Origin: Gnetum montanum
Taxonomy: Eukaryota; Streptophyta; Gnetopsida; Gnetales; Gnetaceae
Length of the DNA: 64,000 nucleotides
Reading direction: 5' to 3'
Assembly (NCBI GenBank): GCA_015680685.1
Contig: MNCI01035165.1
Location: 64,001 to 128,000 of the forward strand
Both the position numbers and the translations under genes were made by a program. Positions 61,027 through 64,000 of the stretch are shown one piece after another (position 1 is the first letter of the stretch; each line of letters starts with the position of its first letter). The notes under the pieces were generated by a model. The model was not told the origin of the DNA and ran no database searches. It was given only the letters and a program-made list of their open reading frames with translations.

Positions 61027-61199
61027 TTGTGATTTACGCATGATTTTATTGATGAAATTGAACAATGGTAATATGAATGTTGGCGAGATTACTCATGAGA
61101 TTTTGTTTATGGTTTTTTTTTATGTTATGTTTAACTTTATGTCTTCATTTATACAAAGCGTAAAGAAAATTGTTAAAGACTTTGGATAGGTTACGTTAT

Positions 61200-61360
61200 T
61201 ATGACTATAAAATGGAGTAGCTAGTTTAAGGCCATCGCAGGCCATGACATAGTGTTTGCGTATGATATAAATGAATGGATTTGCTAGTTTTAGGCCATTA
61301 CGGGCCTTTACTAGTTTTAGGCCATTGCGGGCCATCGCTAGTTTTAGGTTGTGCAGGCCA
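61200..61360 (-). repeat. Short tandem repeat right of the antisense gene
   Basis: Four units at about 61219, 61277, 61309 and 61339 share CTAGTTTTAGGCCATTGCGG or a variant. The unit design (CTAGTTTTA, then a short GC-rich half-palindrome) is like that of the array at 52.4-52.9 kb. Confidence 0.75.
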
Positions 61361-61631
61361 TCTGCGTATGTCTGGGAGTGTAATTCATAAAAATGTGCAT
61401 ATCTGCGTAACTGTGCTAATATGGCTAATAGAATTCAAGAAGCGTAAATAGCATAAAAATGGGGAATGTAAATAGCGTAATGGACAGAAAGCGTAAATAT
61501 GTATGTATATTAAAGAAAACTGACAATCAAATTTGATAAGCGTAAATGAAAAACTGGTGACAATGTAACAATGTGTGTAAATACCACTCAGATCAATCGC
61601 TAGCCCGCAATTGTTTCTTAATGGCTTTTAC
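61361..61631. other. Intron edge rich in GCGTAA words
   Basis: At least five GCGTAA words in about 200 bp (61400-61560) and no coding sequence. Confidence 0.5.
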
Positions 61632-62411
61632 GTTCAATGGTGCGTAAGGGCGAGGAGGTTTATGGCCTGACTCTTCTATATCATCCTCTCCTCCCTAAAA
61701 TGGTAAGTCGGCCTAGGCTAGGCTGTCATCATCCATTTTGACTTGTTCGGAGATATGGACATGGGTTTGGTCTTCAGGCATCTCGATCTCTAAACCCCGT
61801 TCTTCTTCGATGTTATTGACAGTCCTAGAAGTTATTTCATCACCGTTTATTACTACCTCTCCCCCTGTGTAAGGGAGATGTATCTCTTGGTGTATTAGTG
61901 ATGAAACTACCCTCAGTTGGGCTAGCCAGGACCTCCCTAGAATTAGGTTGAAATCGGGCATCTCCTCGACAACGAGAAATGTGGCGTCTGTTGGGAATTG
62001 ATCTCCTACCACAAAATTGATATGCATTGTCCCCTTGACTTGAACTCATGCCCTGTTGAAGGATTTTAGGCACGATGTCATTGTAGGACTGATCTGGTCG
62101 ACCAAGCCCAACTTATTCACTATAGGATAAGGGATGACATTCGTAGCCATGCCATCGTCAATGTGCACCCTTCGAATCCGATATTGACCAACCCGGATGG
62201 TGATGAACATGGGTTCTATCGTCACTTGACCTTTCTCGGGATCATCTTTGATGGATTTATCGTGAAAGGTCAAAGGGATTGGTTTAGGTTGCTCAGCAAC
62301 GGGAGGAAGCATGACAGCATGTATTGCTTCCTCTTCCGCTGGTAAGCCTTCATCCACAGGTATGGATGTCAGCATACAGACCATAGCCTCACGGTGCTTT
62401 TGAGATGTCAT
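61632..62411 (-). pseudogene. TE14 aspartic protease
   Basis: MTSQKHREAMVCML is the linker from gag. The active-site region reads VHIDDGMATNVIPY, where the family usually has IDGGSSLNI, so the catalytic Asp and the Gly are kept. FVVGDQFPTDATFLVV and FNLILGRSWLAQL are the second half of the fold. There is one stop at 62028-62046 and further stops near 61700. The coding region ends at the candidate intron. Confidence 0.85.
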
Positions 62412-64000
62412 AAGCAGGTCATAGAGACTCAGCGTTGTGTTCTTCTATTTCAAAGCCTTCTTGACTTGCGTAAATGCGTTGAGGAGGTCTCGTTCTTGGC
62501 TGGGTTGCTTATCTCCTCTGTCTTCTTCCATTCTCCCTAAGAGATGAATCTCCCGAGGCAGAACAGCGTCAGTCAGAGGATTTTGTTTCTTCCTGCCGAG
62601 GGGAGGTGGCTGTATTTCTATACCCTTGTCTTTCCCATAAGGCACAAGCACAGGGACATAGGCCAGGGGCCTGGGCTTAGCGAAGCCTAGGGTAGAGTGG
62701 TTTTTGGTGGCATTAATTAACGCATCCCCTTCCTTTTTTTTATTGGGTGGTGGTTGGTGGTTTTGATTAGAAGCTTGCCCCTGTGTAAAAGGGGTAGCCG
62801 ATGGTTTTAGTACCCTGAGGATAAAAGGCACCTTAGGAGTGGGCGCGGACGTGGCTGCGGCTTTATCATTAACGTGAGATCGGGTTATGGCTAGAGAGGG
62901 TGCCCAAATAACAAAGGGTGGCCTTGAGACGCCGCTAACTACCGGTGAAGAACTTGCCCTCTAGGGTGAACTGGTAGGCACACATAAAACAAAGGGTTGT
63001 TTAGGCGGTACCTTCCCTTCATCACCTGTACTTACCATGTTGATAGTGTATGGTGCGTTATTTGCATTTAACGGGTCCTTGTAAATATGTAACGCTTGGT
63101 TTTCGAGACGTGTTGGACTACTGCCGTCTAGTTTCAGAGAACCATCATCAATCATGCATTGAATGTCGTCCTTCAACACCCAGCAGTAATCAGTATTGTG
63201 ACCACACAACTGATGATAGTCACAAAAATGGTCCAGCCAAATAGACTTCGGAACTGGTGGTTCGTTGGGTAGGGTTAAAGAAGGATTCTTCAGCAATTCA
63301 CAATGGCACCTGTGACGCTGCAGAGCTTCTTCAGATACTTTTTTATTCTGAATATATGCTGCCCCTAATAATCTTTTTAACAGTTCCAAATGCTTTATGG
63401 GTAGGGCTGTATATTTTAAGCGATCTTTATGCTCAAAGTTTGGCTTTGGCTGGGGGGCTTTTCAAGGACAGGTGTGTCTTGGCCGATGCTACTTGCACTA
63501 GCCGTGGTATTGACAGACGCTGTGGGTGCCTTCTTGTTATTCTTGTTTTTAGAACTCTCAGCCAGCGCAGCTACTGTCGTTGTTGTTGCTTTACCCTTGT
63601 CCTTACCCTTATTATTGGCGTTTTTATAGACCACGTACGTTGGGTCTTTGCTAGCCTCAACAGCATCCTGGATGCTCTTAGTTTGGGCGAAAGCCTGACT
63701 TAAGGAGTTAGGGGCAAGGTAATACAGTTTTAGACTTGATGAAGTCGTTAACTGCTCGTTTGAAAATAGCCAGCAGATGGGCTTCCGCGATAGGCTCACG
63801 AATTTCATTCAAAGTAGCATTCCATCGTTGTATAAACTTCTGGACTGGTTCAAGTGGGTCTTGCTTCACTCCCATGAGTTGGTCAAGCGTGACTTCTGGC
63901 TTTAAGTTGTACTTAAAGTGAGTCACAAATTATGTTAGGAGTTCTTCCAGGGTTAATATGGAAGAGCGAGGGAGTGCTCGATACCAGTCCAAAGCTTTCC
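62412..64000 (-). pseudogene. TE14 gag, incomplete at the window edge
   Basis: A capsid segment (LDQLMGVKQDPLEPVQKFIQRWN; AIFKRAVNDFI) at 63926-63740 is followed after a frameshift by YYLAPNSLSQAFAQTKS and a Lys/Asn/Thr-rich stretch. A second shift near 63420 returns to the first frame. The zinc-binding segment is FCDYHQLCGHNTDYC (about 63210-63165), of the Tat form. A Pro/Lys-rich tail runs to 62445. The N-terminus lies beyond 64000. Confidence 0.85.

Larger units (their letters stand above)
56406..61631 (-). other. Candidate Ogre-type intron between TE14 protease and reverse transcriptase
   Basis: The minus-strand 3' splice site is TTGATAATTTTGCAG, ending at 56406, and the RT frame begins just after it in phase 0. 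The matching 5' site is less clear. CATTGAAC|GTAAAA at 61631 is in phase 0, and a GTATTT near 61590 is an alternative. Sense coding stops on both sides, and the same reading frame is used either side. Length is about 5.2 kb. The antisense gene lies wholly inside. Confidence 0.5.
49577..64000 (-). mobile_element. TE14: Tat/Ogre-type Ty3/gypsy element, 5' end beyond the window
   Basis: On the minus strand: gag (right edge), protease, candidate intron containing an antisense gene, reverse transcriptase, RNase H, second RNase H, integrase, untranslated region with tandem repeats, polypurine tract, 3' LTR. The double RNase H and the gag-protease linker (SLYDLLMTSQKHREAM) mark the Tat lineage, and the intron between protease and RT is an Ogre feature. 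The left boundary is set by the break in TE13 gag at 49576. One half of the target duplication would be TTACG (49572-49576). Confidence 0.9.

Overview
This is repeat-rich nuclear DNA from a plant, probably a seed plant with a large genome. Everything recognisable is plant LTR-retrotransposon: Ty3/gypsy of the OTA type (Athila, Tat/Ogre) and chromovirus type, plus Ty1/copia. I see no host gene, tRNA or rRNA. The species cannot be fixed from the window. Almost every reading frame carries stops, so coding entries are given as pseudogenes; names such as TE5 are local labels.

Left nest (1-33.4 kb). A 49-bp minisatellite (565-1046) is followed by a decayed chromovirus integrase (2164-3392). A plus-strand copia element, TE2, has LTRs at 3469-3918 and 32988-33401. 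Inside it lie a minus-strand solo gypsy LTR (31947-32786) and a minus-strand copia element, TE3 (7228-31849). The 3' LTR of TE3 is split by TE4 (8384-12292), a small LTR element with an unknown ORF and no pol. Its interior is split by TE5 (13915-27766), a 13.9-kb OTA gypsy element with matching AATAA target duplications. TE5 contains a solo LTR within gag and an LTR remnant of another family.

Right nest (35.8-64 kb). Elements are stacked like dolls: Tat-like TE9 (minus) is broken in integrase by TE10 (plus). TE10 is broken in gag by Athila-like TE11 (minus), and TE11 is broken in reverse transcriptase by an LTR, TE12. TE12 is broken by TE13 (plus), whose gag is broken at 49577 by TE14 (minus), which runs off the right edge. 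Sequence is AT-rich and badly decayed up to about 47.5 kb, then GC-richer and better preserved, as expected if the innermost elements are youngest.

TE14 is the most interesting part. It is a Tat/Ogre-type element: gag, protease, reverse transcriptase, RNase H, a second archaeal-like RNase H, then integrase. Between protease and reverse transcriptase the sense strand has a candidate intron of about 5.2 kb. Wholly inside it, on the opposite strand, I can assemble a seven-exon gene (56876-61026). All its introns are GT-AG and phase-consistent, and its exons sum to exactly 3000 nt once a 269-nt assembly artefact is set aside. It has eight premature stops, all TAG or TAA, and no frameshift. Antisense ORFs are known in Tat elements but, as far as I recall, between integrase and the 3' LTR; a spliced antisense gene nested in the protease-RT intron and bordered by copies of the element's own tandem repeat is unusual.

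Four N gaps occur (14414, 49236-49240, 58040, 58309). At least three coincide with local assembly problems.
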